Assembly (NCBI RefSeq): GCF_028389875.1
Contig: NC_084702.1
Coordinates: forward strand, 47,181,053 to 47,245,052
Origin: Rhea pennata
Lineage: Eukaryota > Chordata > Aves > Rheiformes > Rheidae
DNA: 64,000 nucleotides
Direction: 5' to 3'
The position numbers and the translations under genes were made by a program. Shown piece after piece: positions 1 through 18,404 of this stretch. The notes beneath the pieces were generated by a model, which saw only the letters and a program-made list of their open reading frames with translations, did not search any database and was not told the origin of the DNA. Each line of letters begins with the position of its first letter. The stretch's first letter is position 1.

Positions 1-4133
<4,133 letters not shown>

Positions 4134-4365
4134 CCTTGAAGATGATGTTTGACGTTGAATGATAACATGCATGCTCTTCTCTGTTGAAAAGACCACATGC
4201 ATAAATTGGTAGCATTCTTTTCATTAGTTGTTTCAATTTCTGTATCTAGAAGCATTGGCATCTTTTTTAAAAAAAATCATTTTGATGGACAGAAACTCTA
4301 CGGGTCAATGAAGTATTGATACTGTGCCATACATAAACAATAAAGGGAAACAAACTGCAGAAAAC
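4134..4365 (+). other. LIX1: LIX1 3' UTR, minimal extent
   Basis: Non-coding sequence after the LIX1 stop up to just past the first canonical polyadenylation hexamer (AATAAA at 4339-4344). The true 3' UTR may be longer: further hexamers occur near 5325, 6260 and 7188, and mammalian LIX1 transcripts have 3' UTRs of kilobases. Confidence 0.5.
4339..4344 (+). terminator. Candidate LIX1 poly(A) signal
   Basis: AATAAA about 205 nt after the LIX1 stop codon. It is the first canonical hexamer downstream. There is no strong GU-rich element right behind it, so it could be a proximal or unused site. Confidence 0.35.
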
Positions 4366-5580
4366 TTTCAAGGTACTCTGGAGACTACGGTGTTGTTCTG
4401 CACAAAAACTGTCTACATTTTCTTTGGCAAAGATACAAAAGCTATGATCAGAAACCTACAGACTGTTAGCAGTAAATGGTAAAAAGAATTCTAGTTTAGG
4501 CACTAGTTCCTGTTTACTCCCAAACTCCTTCACAGTACCTACACTCCTCCTGGCAGTGCTAGTAGGTGCCATGGTTGAAGTTCATTTAGTCTGTTTATTT
4601 AAGGGCAGGAACAATCTTCCAAGCAAAAAAGTTGCACTATACAACTAGTGCTTCAGATTTCACCTGTTGTAATCTCTGCTGAAGTCAAACAAGACATTGC
4701 AAAGTTGTAGGAGCATAAATTATTACAATTATTAGATTGACCATGTTCTGCCTAGTATGAGTAACAAATGCTGTGTGATAATAGTTTCGTTAAGACTTCG
4801 GAGAACTGCCACGCTCTGAATCTGCTGTCAAGTAAGATCTTTCTCCAGGAAAAGTTTCTCTTTTTCCTCCCTTTCAAAGAACAGTGGTTCACATGCACTG
4901 AAACAAATAGCTACTGCGCTTTAAGATCTTCCCTTCCCCCATGCTGTCAGTCCAATTCTTCTGCTAGAAGTTACCACCCTAGGAGCAGAGTCAGCAGTGC
5001 TTGTCTGCACTAGGCACACACACGTACTTGTCAGCCTGCTATTTTAGCTGCTGCTGAAGGCAAAAATGTGCTAAGCAGCCAGGCAATGAACATGGACACA
5101 TTTCTTCCTGATTCTTCTGCTCTGCAGTAGTTTCTGCAAGAAGAATGGATACCTGGCAGAGCTGTAGTTTAAATCATCTCAGTGACCTCAGTAGTAACTC
5201 CTACCATCTTAAAATACATTTTAAACATTATGTATTTCAACATAAAAGAGATGGAGGAGGAGGAAGTGGGGACTGTTCATTTTAGTCTCTAGTACAAGTA
5301 TGGACCAAGCTACGTCACTATTCCAAAATAAAAAATATATAGGAACTGGTCAGCAAAAATGATCCTCCTCCAAACTGTTCACACCACTGGTAATTGCAGC
5401 CCACCACTATGGGACGCAACCTCACCGCAGAAAGAAACAGCTGGCATCTCGTAAAGGTACCTGAGCTGCTCTCTGCTGAGGGATGTGTGATGCTCAGCCA
5501 GGGCTCATGCCCACCATAGAGGGAGCCAAATCACCCTTAAAGCCAGCCTACAGTAAGCACAGCAGCTGGTGAAAGGAGAG

Positions 5581-5632
5581 AAAGGAAAAAAAAAGGAAAA
5601 AAAAAAGGAAAAAAAAAAGAAAAAAAAAAAAG
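5581..5632 (+). repeat. A-rich purine tract (GGA8-12)n
   Basis: Four successive runs of 9 to 12 A separated by G or GG. Pure purine on the + strand. Confidence 0.9.
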
Positions 5633-8600
5633 GACAGAAGGAGTGCACAGTTTGGAACTTTTGGAGGTTTATTTTGAAGGAGCTACTTCACTTGGGATAG
5701 AACAACATGTTCTTTAAGAGTTTAAGATTCTTTATTTATTTCAGCCCACTGAGGAAGAAGCCCAGCTTATTGGCAGGAACTAAAAACAGAACAAGTCCCA
5801 AGAACAGAAATTCACCTTAAAGAAACATTGGTATTTTGAGTGAAAAATAAGTATAAAGACAGTGGGATCTTGGTCTTTATACTAAAAAATAGAAACCTCT
5901 TAATTTTTTTTTTCTTCTTTTCAATGACTTATCAGAAGAGTATATGCAGCTAGCTGACTGTTCCTCAAAAAACACATCTTATTAACTCGAAGAGTAATTT
6001 TTTCCTAATTTTTAATACTTGGCCTGTATCATTGTAAAAATGCTCTTCATTCAGGATGTTTCAAATATGTAACAAGAAAGTGAAAATAATTTTTATACAG
6101 GACCAATAAGTTGTACATACTTCCCTGTGCATTTATACTGAGTAACTTAGGTAGGGGGATGATGATCATCAATGTGGTATCTAAAGTATTTGAAATAGCA
6201 GATTATAGACTACTAGAATAACTCGGATGCTTTGATTTTTTTTGTTTATCAGATGCAGAAATAAAACAGTCTTATCACAATGGACTGACTGATACTTATT
6301 TCAGCGTTCAAGCTTTACTTTTCCTACTAGCTACTTCAAATCAATGGACTTATACAGAAATCAAGACTTGAAAGCAGAGACAAATTAAAATAAGTAGAGG
6401 CCAAATCCTAGCTCTCCATGCATTCTTCAGGCTAATGGGAAGCTACCTTTAGCTGGATTCACCATTCGACTCAGTATTAACAAGGACTGTCCTTTTTCGC
6501 ATCTCTCTTCTCTCCCTACTCCTCCTGTTTGTCTCCATCATATTTCTGTCTTATGTCCTGGCCCTGGTCAGTACTGACTACACTCAGACACCTAGCAGCA
6601 CGTAGGCCTTTCTAAGCTACACACACTCCATGCTGTTCCCCCTATTGTAAGAGGTAACTTTGACAGTGATGCCATTCCAGTGAAATGCCTAATTGCTTTC
6701 TGATGGGAATTCCATATTGTACCTCTACGAGCCTACGCAGTGCCAGTACACAAACAGTCTATTGTTAGAGACTGAAACCCATTATTGCCTATCCTGAGCA
6801 GAGGTAGTGTCTGGTTACATCATTTTATCTCATCACTACATTTCAAGCTTTACTTTGATCTTGCACTCAGGACATACATAGTTGTCTGTAAGTTCTGGAA
6901 CTAATTGACGTATGGAGAGACAGTCTATTGGACACCCTCCCAATATTTACATATCACAACACAGTGATCTGCCAGATGTTAGGAAAATATATAGTCATCT
7001 TACTGTGCAACCACATAGTTCTTCCAGTGGGACACTTAAGTAAATGATGCTTTAACATTTTACAGAATTCAATTCCTGCTCAAGGGAGCTGGGAAGTAAA
7101 ATCTATTCTAGTATGTAATAAGAGGCCTACGAGATGTTGCCCTCTCTGCTCTTTTCCCTGAGCTCTTTAGCTACCCGAGGAAAGAACAATAAACATATCT
7201 TTCAGCTTTTTCCATTACAGAGGGATAAAGCTGTAGCAGGAGATTTAACTCCCTGAATAGAGTGAATTGCATGCAGTTAATTCAGAAGTGATGACAACAG
7301 TTGTTTGCTAAATAAATTGGTAGACAGAGAAAACAAGAACCCCTTGACCCCAGATGCTCACTTCTGTCAGAAGGCTTGTATCATTTACCTTGACAAAATT
7401 AGTAGGGAAGGTTCTGCCAGAATGTGTCCTCAGAGATGATATTTTACTAGCTGTTTGTGAAAACTCAAAGCTCTTTTGCCTTCACACTATTAAAGACAGG
7501 CTTAAGGAAGCTCTGCTTGGCCACATGAGCAACTTCATCCGAGGCATTGCTGTTCTTGCTTACATTAAAACTTGGATTTGCAGGATTCAAGACAAGTGAC
7601 CCTAGGAAAAGAAAGAAAATCAGTGTAAATATAATTATTCAGAGTGAGATGAAGCAATTTGTTGCATCTTAAAGCTTAGCTATGTTTTCAGGATATCCTA
7701 GTCAGACCAATACTGACAGTAAACAGTAACTTCTGTAGCAGAACAAAAGATGGTTGAACTTCAGAACGTGTCAGACATGACCTTTGAAAACAAAGGTTCC
7801 AGAAAACAAACATCAGGCTTTTTCTGCCTCTGTTCAGATAGAAGTTCATTAGTGTCATCCACAAATTCTCCCTCTTTCTAACGGAAACACCCCACAAGAT
7901 TGACCGATAATCTCATTACAGTGAAATCAAAACCGGAAAGAATCTGGTAACACACAATCACAAATCATGGAGCAGATGATATGTTCATTCTCCAAGTCCT
8001 TCTGCTTTTAGAATCATTTGTTTCTTTCTAGTCGTGGTATTTCCTAATTTAAAGGAATAGATAAATGGGGAAAGGTACATAACTCAAATATTTCTATCCT
8101 CTTTGTATGTACTTGCTGAATTAATCTTTAAATTATAGCTGAGCTTTAAAATGACATATTAAGTCAGATTTTTCCCTCTTGTGTCAAAAAAGTACCTTGG
8201 TTGCTAAATGCAAGACTTTGTCTTTTCTCTCTTTTGCACATACATTTTTAGCTTTGCCCTTAATGCATATGTATTAGTTCATTTGTGACTTCTCTACAGC
8301 TTTGCCAGCATGACACTTCTTGCAAGTCAAATGTATGAAAAAGCACATAGTAAATTATACCCTTAGATACATAATATAGATGCAAAAAACAGATTTTTTT
8401 TTCCTGTAAATGGGAGGGCATCTAGGTTGACAGTGTACTTGGGTATGATAGCTATAAAAACTTACTGTGCTGACTAAAAAATGCATGTATGTTAGATGAA
8501 TGTTGCCAATACTACTGAAATGCCAACCCCAGAGATAAGAGTTCTGCATGTAAATCAAAAATACTTGGAATCATTGTTGCCATAATAGCAATACAGATAC

Positions 8601-8803
8601 TAAAAATTAAAATTGTTACAAGATGTTGCATAACAGTGCACATGTTAGGATAAAGCAAAAAGGTATAAAGAAATAACAAATGAGTTAACTCCCACACTGT
8701 TGCAATTGTTCATACAATTGGGGAAAAAAAAAAGTAGCTATCCTCCTCAAGGACTAGGCATTCACTATGTAAAACAGGATATGATACATATCTGTATTAC
8801 ACA

Positions 8804-8838
8804 TCTCTATCTATCTATATATACATATATCTACCTGT
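8804..8838 (+). repeat. CTAT/TA microsatellite
   Basis: CTATCTATCTATATATACATATATCTA-type sequence; a degenerate tetranucleotide repeat passing into TA. Confidence 0.8.
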
Positions 8839-9611
8839 CTGCCTACTTTTACCTCTCTATGTAGTATGCAAAATATAGGGACATGCAAATGAAGAGTTTC
8901 ACAAGTTTTTGATTCTCAGCTGAAATGTTGACAATACTGCATATGAAGCATGCAACTTGTCTAAAAATACTATAACTGCACTTTATAGTGCACCATAGGT
9001 CTCCTGAAGGACGCAAGTTTTCTACAAACGTAGTCACAGAAGAATGAGATTCCCCCCTGCAAACTTGAGAATACCCAGCCACCTTCCTCCACCTTCTGAC
9101 AGTCTCCTTTGCAATTAGTTTTTTCCACCAATTGGTAAGAGAGGTGAAAAGATTTTTATTATTGCATTCACTTGCTAAACAATCAGCACAATTTCAGAAT
9201 ACTTGCCCTTTAACGCATGGCTTCATGTGCACTAAGATGAAATTCTTCTTAGAAATAAGCATCTCTGTGCAGATGCTTAACACAGAAAGAGCCCTCCAGA
9301 ATGATCTCTATCACAATCTTTGGAACCTCCTGGCCTTTCTTAAAAAGTATTTTGTTCATGCCTTAATGGGAATTTGCTTTCTTTCTTTACATGTCTTTTA
9401 CCTCAAGACCCAAAAGATGGAGAAAGCATAACTCCACTGTGCATCTATGCTCTTATTATGAATCAACCTGCAGAACAGATCATCACACTGTTACCTGCTT
9501 TGCTTCTGAATCATTTTTGAATATGGTACAGTTGAATCAGTAATGTCTGTGCCAAGTGATGCATATTTCAATATATCTAGCCAGAAATTTCAGAATAGCT
9601 CTCATCTCCTG

Positions 9612-9635
9612 AAAAAAAAAAAGGGGGGGGGGGGG
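9612..9635 (+). repeat. A11G13 homopurine tract
   Basis: Eleven A followed directly by thirteen G. The G run is among the longest in the window and could form G-quadruplex or triplex structures; its exact length may be a sequencing artefact. Confidence 0.85.
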
Positions 9636-10390
9636 CTTCCCTGCCAGCTGCCAGATGGTGACTGTGATGAGCTCCACAGCATAAGAAGAAAGCCTGTGAA
9701 ACCTAAATATACAGAATACTGACTTAGCTCACTACAAAGTGAACACAGGAAATTCTTACAAACAGCATGCAAGAAAAATAAATGGTAAGTAGCAGGAAAA
9801 AATTAGCTTCATTCTTTCACGCTGATATTACCTATTGGAAGCATTATTCCAGTCATCCCTTGATGTTAAACTGAAATACTACTGATGTTAGTTTATTCTG
9901 CACAACAGAGAAAAATCTGTCTGCAGCAGAGAACCAAACAGGCACTTGCTGGCAAAAACTGTTACTGTAGGCATCACATAACATAATCCTGAAGTGGTCA
10001 GGTTCCATTTTCAAATGTGTTAAGTTCTGCCCTCATCTGCTGTACTGCTTTAGAAGGCGATCTGAATATAATATGCGCCACTAAGCATCTAACAATTTCT
10101 ACAAACTTGAACTGCTCATAGAGAAGAAACTGAGTTCTGCAAAAGATTCCAGTAGCTAGGACTCCTTTGGGTTGTGGAAAATGGAAATTGCAGTACACAT
10201 TAATGCTTCAACTGCTCCTTTCAGAAGCGGACAGTCTAAACTTTAGGCTACTAGTTGTGACTAGACAAAACAAGAGAACTTTCAGACAACATCTTACATC
10301 TGAATCACCTCAATTTCCCAAGAGAATTTGAATCCAGATTGAAATTTGCATTGCAAGTGTATGGAGGCAGAGCGGTGAATCCTCAGTTTT

Positions 10391-10710
10391 CACAGAATAC
10401 AGGCTGGAAGAGATCTGGAGAGGACATCTAAATTCTGCCCCTAGACAAACTGAACTGTGTGTTAAGTATCCTGACAGATTTTACAGCTTTCTAGACAATA
10501 TATACCTAGATACCCTGTTCTCTTTCCCAACATCTCAATTTAACCCAACTTTTTTGCAATTTCAGTCTGTTATTTCTCACCCTAGCAGATGTATAGGAGA
10601 GTTATTCCCTTCTTTTAGCTTATTATAAAAGTGTTATCATATCTCCCAAACTTATTTCTCACTAGATGTCACAAAATCTGTTCCTTCATTCTTTCTTTGT
10701 AAGACTCTGA
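10391..10710 (-). mobile_element. Old CR1 LINE 3'-end fossil, reverse orientation
   Basis: It begins with 'cacagaatacaggctggaagagatctggagaggacatctaa', a diverged form of the reverse-complement CR1 tail ('cagaat.a.aggttggaagggacctctggagatcatcta'). It continues through CR1-like segments such as 'ttgcaatttcagtctgttatttctcaccct' and 'gtgttatcatatctcccaaacttatttctc'. The divergence is much higher than in the copy at 22742, so this is an older subfamily. The match is from memory of CR1 consensus sequences. Confidence 0.7.
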
Positions 10711-11239
10711 TTGTTCTTGTTACTTCAGGGAAGACACAGGCTAAGTCAGTGTGGCAGCACAAACTGCACAGAGTACTTTGACCGAAGCCTTTCCAGTTCC
10801 AGTCCAGTACACAGCAGGACAGTTATTTTCTGCATCGAACCCACAACACTTCACACATCCCAGCTTGAGGCTTGTTGGACAGAACTTGCACCAGTATGAT
10901 GTTCTTTACTTTTATTCAATTTGAGATCCACCGGCTGCACTGAATTACTGCCTCTAAATAGCATGCAGTGGCCATAAACCCCTATTTTTAACATCTCTAC
11001 AGACAGCTGGGAGAGGAAAAAGAGGAAAGAAATCATATTCTGTAATAAAGATGCATTTCCCCCACAGTATGCATTATGAATTATTTCCTAAGTCAATACT
11101 ATTCATTGCCCTTCCCAAACAAAAAAACTACATTAACTGATGAATTAAGTACAATGGACAAATTTTATTTCACTTGATATAACTGCAATGCACTATGCAC
11201 TAAAGGTATGTGCACAGGACCTTTACTGTTATTACACGC

Positions 11240-11340
11240 TCATTTTATTAGTAGTGTGGCATGATTTGTACATGATCACACAGGAAGATTAAAATACCTA
11301 TAAAAACAGAATGTAGACCTCCCAGCTGCAACTGTCGCAT
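11240..11340 (+). mobile_element. MIR-like (CORE-SINE) tail fossil
   Basis: 'gatttgtacatgatcacacaggaag' followed by 'cagaatgtagacctcccagctg' resembles the MIR 3' half ('acttgcccaaggtcacacagcaagt ... gaacccaggtctcctgactc'). It is short and diverged. Confidence 0.45.
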
Positions 11341-11897
11341 TTCAAAGTCCTCCAGACTTGCAGAATGTAGGTAGTTCTAACTATCTTAATGTTTCCGAGT
11401 AATAATAAAAAAAAAAGTTACTTATTTGAAAAGCCTGGCTTATTCAGCTGTATTTGCTATACATCTTTATTCATATTCTGTTTCACTGTAAGGCTTTGGA
11501 GAAGCTATCCAGAACCTCCGCTGTCACATAATTGTGAAGTCTGGCCTTAGAGAAAACAGATGCTCAGTCCAAAACAACACCAAATAACTGTCTGCAATAA
11601 CCAGCTTGTCAAGCCTAAATGTTAATGGCACCAACACAGCTGTGCAGTATTTTCTCCACTTCTCTCCCAACTCCTCAGTAGGGGACACTATAATTATATC
11701 ACATGCTAACCTAGATATAAAATAGCCATTAAGATGTAGCAGGGAAACATGATACAAGCACATACTGCATTGCATAAAATCTGTGGCACAAAATTCACCA
11801 TTGTAAATTTTAACAAAGGAAAGTCAAAAGCTAAAGAGAAACTGTTCAGAGTTAGTCAGATGTTATTGATCCATTCATTTTGTTCTGTTGCTTTATC

Positions 11898-11921
11898 AAA
11901 AAAAAAAAAAAAAAAAAAAAA
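11898..11921 (+). repeat. Poly(A) run, 24 nt
   Basis: Uninterrupted A tract followed by AGCCCCCC. No recognisable retroposed body precedes it. Confidence 0.95.
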
Positions 11922-12745
11922 GCCCCCCAACTAGTACTTAACCAAATGAATTGGGCCTCTTTACTCTCATCAGGGATGCCTTGACAAACTCACTCTAGTA
12001 CTGCGGCTGAGACATGCAGTACAGCTGGATTTTAAGTGTCATCACAGGGGTAGTACTTACAGCAAAAACTCTGCTTTAAACCTGTTAACAACAAAAGAGA
12101 TAAGACAGCAACCATTACATCTTCCTTCTTTTTTTCACTCTAATATTATAAAAGATTAAGTTTCAGGAGAACTGTAAAATATGATTAAGTGCTGAAAGTT
12201 AGAAGAGAACCTCCCCAAATCTGAATCAAAATTACTGCAGATGTGACAGAATAAATCCAAAAGTCTACAAAGTCCGGCAATTTTATTAGACAAATACAAT
12301 ACCTAAATATTTTTATTTTTCCCATACACAATTACTGTGTGAAGGCTGCTTTGTTCACACAAAATACTTTAGGATAGTCTCCTTCAGTTGGCATTGATTC
12401 TGCACTTTGAATATACAGGATTTAACCTATGTTTCTCAGTTATAAACATAAATGATCTAATAATAATATTTTACACCTCAGGCCACAATCATTAGTGAGA
12501 ATTCTTTTTAAGAAGTGCCTATAAATGTTTATGCGGGACACACACAATTCTAACTGCATGAACACACACCACAGATGCTGTGTTGTTTCCACTTGCCTAC
12601 TAGAGAGTACAGAAGTATATGATTCATACTTTTAACTGCAAAAACTGCACATGTATTGGTTAGATGCACTTTTTCAAATTAAGCAGCTCAAAAAGATCTC
12701 ACAGTTTGATGGTTCTTCCACACCAGAACTGGTTTAAGAAAAAAA

Positions 12746-12760
12746 CATATATATATATAT
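12746..12760. repeat. Short TA repeat
   Basis: About seven AT dinucleotides. Confidence 0.85.
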
Positions 12761-13489
12761 GGATGAGGAACTGCTAACAGTATGGGGTGAAAAAAAAACT
12801 AAACCAAGTGACTTGTAAGACAAATCTGTAGATAATATTATGTAAAGAAGGTAACCTAGGTGTTTGGTCATTGCTTTTGCATTACACTAGTTTTGTGTTG
12901 GACAAGTCGGGTACTATCAATTTAGAAGTTTTATTGCTTCAAAGCTTGTGGACTGTAAACCCAGTATTTTTTCCCAAAGCAGAATACTATCACCACACAG
13001 ACTGAAATCCTGCAATCTGCATTCCACTGAAATGCTATATAATTCATGCAGTGATTAGAAGGGCATGAATAGTTTCAGGCAATCATATACTGATAATATT
13101 TCTGTCTGTACCTGATGATGAAGCAGGTCCTAGAACATCACAGGAGGATACACCATCAAATGAGCCATACGGTCTTTCTTGTAGCACTCAAAACAAAATA
13201 AGGAGGAGAATCGTGTCCTTTTCTGCATCGTTATCCTAAAACAAGCATTATTAAATACCAACATTGAACCATGACACCTTTTATTGTGTAGGTCTATGAT
13301 TCATAAATCATGAGCTTTTCCCATGATTTTTTCCCCTTAGATAATTAGAAATTTTCCAACAATGTGTTTTCCCCTTCAGAAAATGTCAATTCATCCACAG
13401 CATCTTTCTTTCCACACACACTCTGCAATGTAAGGGCTCAAAGTCTGTCCAGTTTCCTGCTGCCATAGACCCATCACCTAAATCACCTT

Positions 13490-13765
13490 TTAATTGGTGT
13501 AAGGGGAATGGCAATGGGTCCTCCAAACTCCCTAGCCCAGCTGGCTGCAGGGGGGCAGCCTGCTGACTCCCCATCCCTGATCAGCAAGGGAAGAGCCCAG
13601 GAAGCCCTCATACCTGCAGCTTCCCTGCAGTAAACCAGAGCTCCTGGGAGAGAACTCTGGAGGCTGCTGTTCTGGAACTGGCCTGCCACCCGGGCTCCAC
13701 CAGCAGGGACACCACTCCAAAGGGCTGCTCCAGAGTGGAGGACTCCCATGCATCTCTGCCTGCAA
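13490..13765. other. GC-rich island of unknown origin
   Basis: About 275 bp clearly richer in G+C than the AT-rich surroundings, with CAG/CTG-type words (CTGCAG, CCAGAG, GGCTGCT) and few CpG. It supports overlapping - strand open frames of about 80 to 110 codons, but none has a family resemblance. It could be a transposon fragment, an untranslated exon or a retroposed piece of a transcript. I cannot name it. Confidence 0.45.
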
Positions 13766-16700
13766 ATCCAGAAGACATATGTAGATACAGTTTCCAAAAT
13801 GACATCACACAAGATAAAAATTTGTTATCAACTAGCTTTCCCTTAAATACAAATACCATATGCAACTTTCTTTGAAAAACAGAGTTTATAAGCATTTTGC
13901 ATTCATCACTGGTGGGGGTGGGGAGATGACACACAACTATTTAAGGTACATCATCTTGCTCCATGTCTCTATTCATCATTTTCCACACAGCTCCAAAATT
14001 TCAAAGCCACTGGCACTGACTCCATGATTCACACTCCCAGGCCTGTTTCCCAGGCCTTCTCTTCTCTGCTACCTCTTCTCTAAGATATAAAGATTTGCTT
14101 ATTTACTTGTGTACACCATGGATAGATTATGTTTAACAGTTACATGTGTTCATGCAAGTAAGGGAAAGCACAGTACTGTGCACTACTGTTAAGAATCCTG
14201 AATTAAGTTTCATTCATTTCTATTCTGTCACATTACAGAAGATAAAGATCAGATAAACATCTGATTAAAGGTCTGATAAAGATCACAAAGGTAAGGTAAG
14301 CAAGGAATCACAAGAGCTCTGTCAAGGAAGACTACACCTTTGAAGACCTTCCAATTCTCTAATTAGAAATTTAATCTCATCTTTATTGCCATCTTTGATG
14401 TTTTTTTAAGCATATCATATGCCATTTTATCTTCCAATAGTGCTGTGCTTTAAAGAATTGAGAATATACAGACAACTCATCTGGAGAAAGTTGTATGATA
14501 CATGTAAGGAATAAATAACAGCTGTAAAGGAAAACCCAATCATGTTTATCCATGAAGTCAGTGCATTAAGATTTCTTCATTTTTTTTCTAGTTCTTCCAA
14601 AAAACTGGGCAGCAGTCTTCTAGCTTCTCAAATGCTTCGTGGAACAGCACTGTATTAATGCCAGACCAGCTTTGTGCAACAGCTCCTTTTATACATAAGC
14701 CTATATATGATATATGTCAGGAAAAGGATTATATTTGATGTTTCACTCCTCTAACACAATTTTCCCCCACTGTATTTGGTTAAGCAGTTTTAGATATTCT
14801 CTTCATTTCTTAAGCTCTCAGCTTCAAGAATAATTTGTGGGCCTTTTCAACAAGCAAAGCAACATAGTTATAATATTACTATTAGAGTAAAAATGGAGAG
14901 TTTTTTTGCCCAGAGACAGCCAGAAACATGGAAGAAGTTCTTACTGCAATAACGTAGTGAAATGAAGAAGAGGAGGAAGCTTACCCTGCCTTACAGTGAA
15001 CCCAAAACGTGGTTCTCTAAAAGTACAACCAGATCTGTATTAATTTGTTTTATAAATAGATATGTGTACAGGTCAAAAAATGAGTAAAAAATTATGCTGA
15101 AGCAGTTCTCAATAAGCTTTGGAGTCCTTCACAACTGACAATGAACTCTAGCTATCGAAGTCATCATTTATGCTGCATCATCATGCTGCAAAAGTGAGAA
15201 CTAGCGCAAAAACAGCTGCCTTGCAGAACCAAACTTCTAACAGTTTGCAAGATTCATCACTAGAAATAGTACCAAGAAGTTCTCCTGAGCATTACTGGCT
15301 GACTGACCTATGAGGAATTTGTAACGCAAATAGATGTCTAGTTTACAAGATTCAAGGGAATGATCACCCTGGGCATTCTGGCCTTGGAAGACTATTTGCA
15401 GCCACCATTCCTGGCATCAGAAGATCAAGAGTGGATCAAAGAGGAGAAGACTTTACCACAGAACCATTATACTTAGTTTGATTCTTGTACAATTGTTATT
15501 TATTTATCAAAGCTGAAGCCCTTACGTTGCCACAAATACTGGTAGGCTGTAGGCAAATTTTTCTCCTAATGATAGCATGGTCAAGGCTTGTCCATGTCAG
15601 TATTTTCTTACAGACCTTATAAAAGCTTCCACATCTACAGTTTCCAAATGCACGTGGATGTGCTCTCTTGTGCAAGCACTGCACGAGGATTTAGCTACAC
15701 ATAAACTAATTCTTAGCCATAGTCAGTCCTTAAAATAGTAAGCACAACGGCTGTGGGAGGACTGGGCAAACATGAGAGTATCAGTAACACAAACCAAAGA
15801 TGATGCAAATTTTCCACAGCTTTTTACTCTGGCTTCTGATAGAGATTCATTTACTAATAGAACAGTAGGCCACATCTGTTTGTTTATACCAAAAACATTA
15901 ACACTCATCCCTGTAGACATTATAGAAACAAGCAATGTTATATTTTAAAATTGCAATAAGAAAAACATTTAATTTAGATGAAGCTAAGACAGAAATATTG
16001 CAACCATAACCTCATGCCCTCTGCAATTATTTCATGACAAAACGTAGATTGGGTTTTAAAATATTTACCGCAGTGAATACTCCCCCCGACAAGGGACAGG
16101 ACCATTTTAGTTTATGTTTTTTTAGGTTTAGCAACATCAGTTCAGTTCTGTTCTCAAATACTTTCTGCATTAAAGCTTTTGCTAAAAGACAGTAGCAGCA
16201 ACAACAGGCAAGAAAAACATTATGAGTATTCAGCCTTTCCTTTCCTACTGCCCCCAAATGACTGAAAGTCCACAGCACAGCTGTCTGCTTATGCCAGAAC
16301 TTTCCCCCATCTCTGGCTGGCTGCAAAGTGACAACTTTGTTTCTCACAGCGTTCCCTGCTGTGGATAGCCTTGGGCACAGGTTGAGGTACGTCCAAAATA
16401 ACACTCTTATCTCTGCTGTCATCCTCTTACAGTTGACCTGTTAGGAAAACGTATTCCTTAGAAATAATTCAGAAGTTGACAGACAAGCTAGATGGTGAAC
16501 TGAGGACTCTCAGGAGCCCAGATTTCTGGGGTTTTATGTACTCTACAAATGAGAAAAGTACCAAGCCACATCTATAAATCATGCATGGTAATAAAAAGTT
16601 CTGTGAGTGGTTGAACTTCAGGCATGATTTGATTGTGGGCTTCATTCCCAATAGCTTCTTTCATGTGGAATAAGATATATTTCACATAAAATTTACTCAA

Positions 16701-17227
16701 AAAGTCCTCAGAAATAACTGCTTGAGATGTTTAGGAAAGTGGTAACAACTGTAGAGACTTTTTCATGAAGGGCACAGTATGGCATGGCTTCTGTCAGCTT
16801 GGTACAAAACTCATTTTCTGGACATCACCTGCCATACACATGAGCATAATAGGACCATGAAGAATGTTCTCTATGGTGTGAATATGGATTTATTTTTCTT
16901 GAACCCTCCATTTCAACAGAGCCAGTACCTTCACCCGAAAGGACTTTCAAGTATCTGGCAAGTTAAAAGCACTTGTAATTAGCCCATTTTTCTCTTTTAC
17001 TGAGAATATGACAGAGCGTTAACTCTGTGGCATTTGCAGCTGAACAGTGACTTCTCATTAGAAACGGCTATAAATACAGAGGAGGCCAGAAAAGCCACTT
17101 TCATGATGGAACATCAGTTGGTCCACCTCACAGCACCGTATTATGATCCCTAAGTGGCCAACAAAAACAAAGACAAGCAAACAAAAACCATTTGTTTTAA
17201 AACAATATCCTCTCCTGCAGAAAAAGG

Positions 17228-17290
17228 AGAAAGTATGTGAGTCTCTGTGTCTGTGTTTGTGTCTGTATGTGTGTATATATTTTTTTCCTC
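17228..17290 (+). repeat. Degenerate GT/GTCT-rich tract
   Basis: TGTGTCTGTGTTTGTGTCTGTATGTGTGTATATATT-type low-complexity sequence. Confidence 0.75.
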
Positions 17291-18404
17291 TAAAGGACCC
17301 TGTCAACAAAATCTGTATCAGAATTACTCCCAGGATAAAAAACATCACATGCCAGAGCAGAGGCATATTTACACCATGTCTGTCAATGATAAGGCATTAG
17401 TTCCTTTGATTATTTCACATTTTATTTATTTTTATATTGTACACAAAGACAAACAGCCTTGTCCCAGATATAAATGCTGCAACTTAAGACCCAAATGGAT
17501 ACAAGCAAATATTATCACACTTGGACTTAACGCCTGTACTTGCAATACTCAGAGGGCCTTGCACACACTGGGCTATGCTTGACACACACTCAGAGAAATT
17601 ACAGATAATAGAAAAGGAAGTCTCTTCAATCATATTGCCTTACTCACCTGCTAATGCAAGCCTTTTCCACCAAAAATGCCAAAGATAAAGTATAAATACT
17701 ATTTGTGCATGTATAAGCTATTTTTCAGTGGCAAGATACACTTTTAGGTCCAAAGTACATTTCTCTACTGAATTAAAAATAAATATAGGCTGAGTTTACA
17801 AAAGAGAGAACAGACACAAGAAAAACAGTGCAACCTGCCCTGAGAACAAAAAAGGCAACACTCTTATCTCTTCAGGTCCTGAAGCATTTCTCTTAAAACC
17901 TCTATAACACATTTTTCCCAGTGATACAAGATGTTTACATCTGAAATGATATCTGAGAGTTACACCATTGATAAAATCTTTCCCACATCACTTACAGTTT
18001 AAGATTTGAGAGACCATATCCTTTAAAAAATAAGATAATTAAACAAACACAAATATCAGAAAATAGTCTCCACTCCAGTGGGCATATAACAATAGTATGA
18101 TTTTAGTATATATTAGGTTCAAGGATATTATTCAACATATATTGCACAAACTCATGCCATATTTGGCAAAATTGTTTTAAAAATTCCTTGGTCATGAAAA
18201 CTGTAACCAATGTGTATTAACTACTGACATATTTATAAGAATATTCATTTATAATTATAAAGTAATATTATTTGCTTAGCTAACTTTTCTGCTAAAATTA
18301 TCTGTTTAACATGACTACTTAACAAGAAACATGAACTGCACTGAACCATCAGTTGCTTTCCTACTTCTTTGTGAATACATCAAATAACCTTATTATATTG
18401 GAAG

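Larger units (their letters stand above)
4366..10390. other. LIX1 downstream region, no gene supported
   Basis: AT-rich sequence without a recognisable exon. It may include a distal LIX1 3' UTR. Simple-sequence tracts are an A-rich (GGAn) stretch at 5581-5632, a CTAT/TA tract at 8804-8838 and an A11G13 tract at 9612-9635. Open frames are short and lack family resemblance. Confidence 0.5.

Noticed and set aside
16027..16422. 131-codon - strand open frame in intergenic DNA
   Set aside because: No family resemblance and a low-complexity Cys run; no supporting context.
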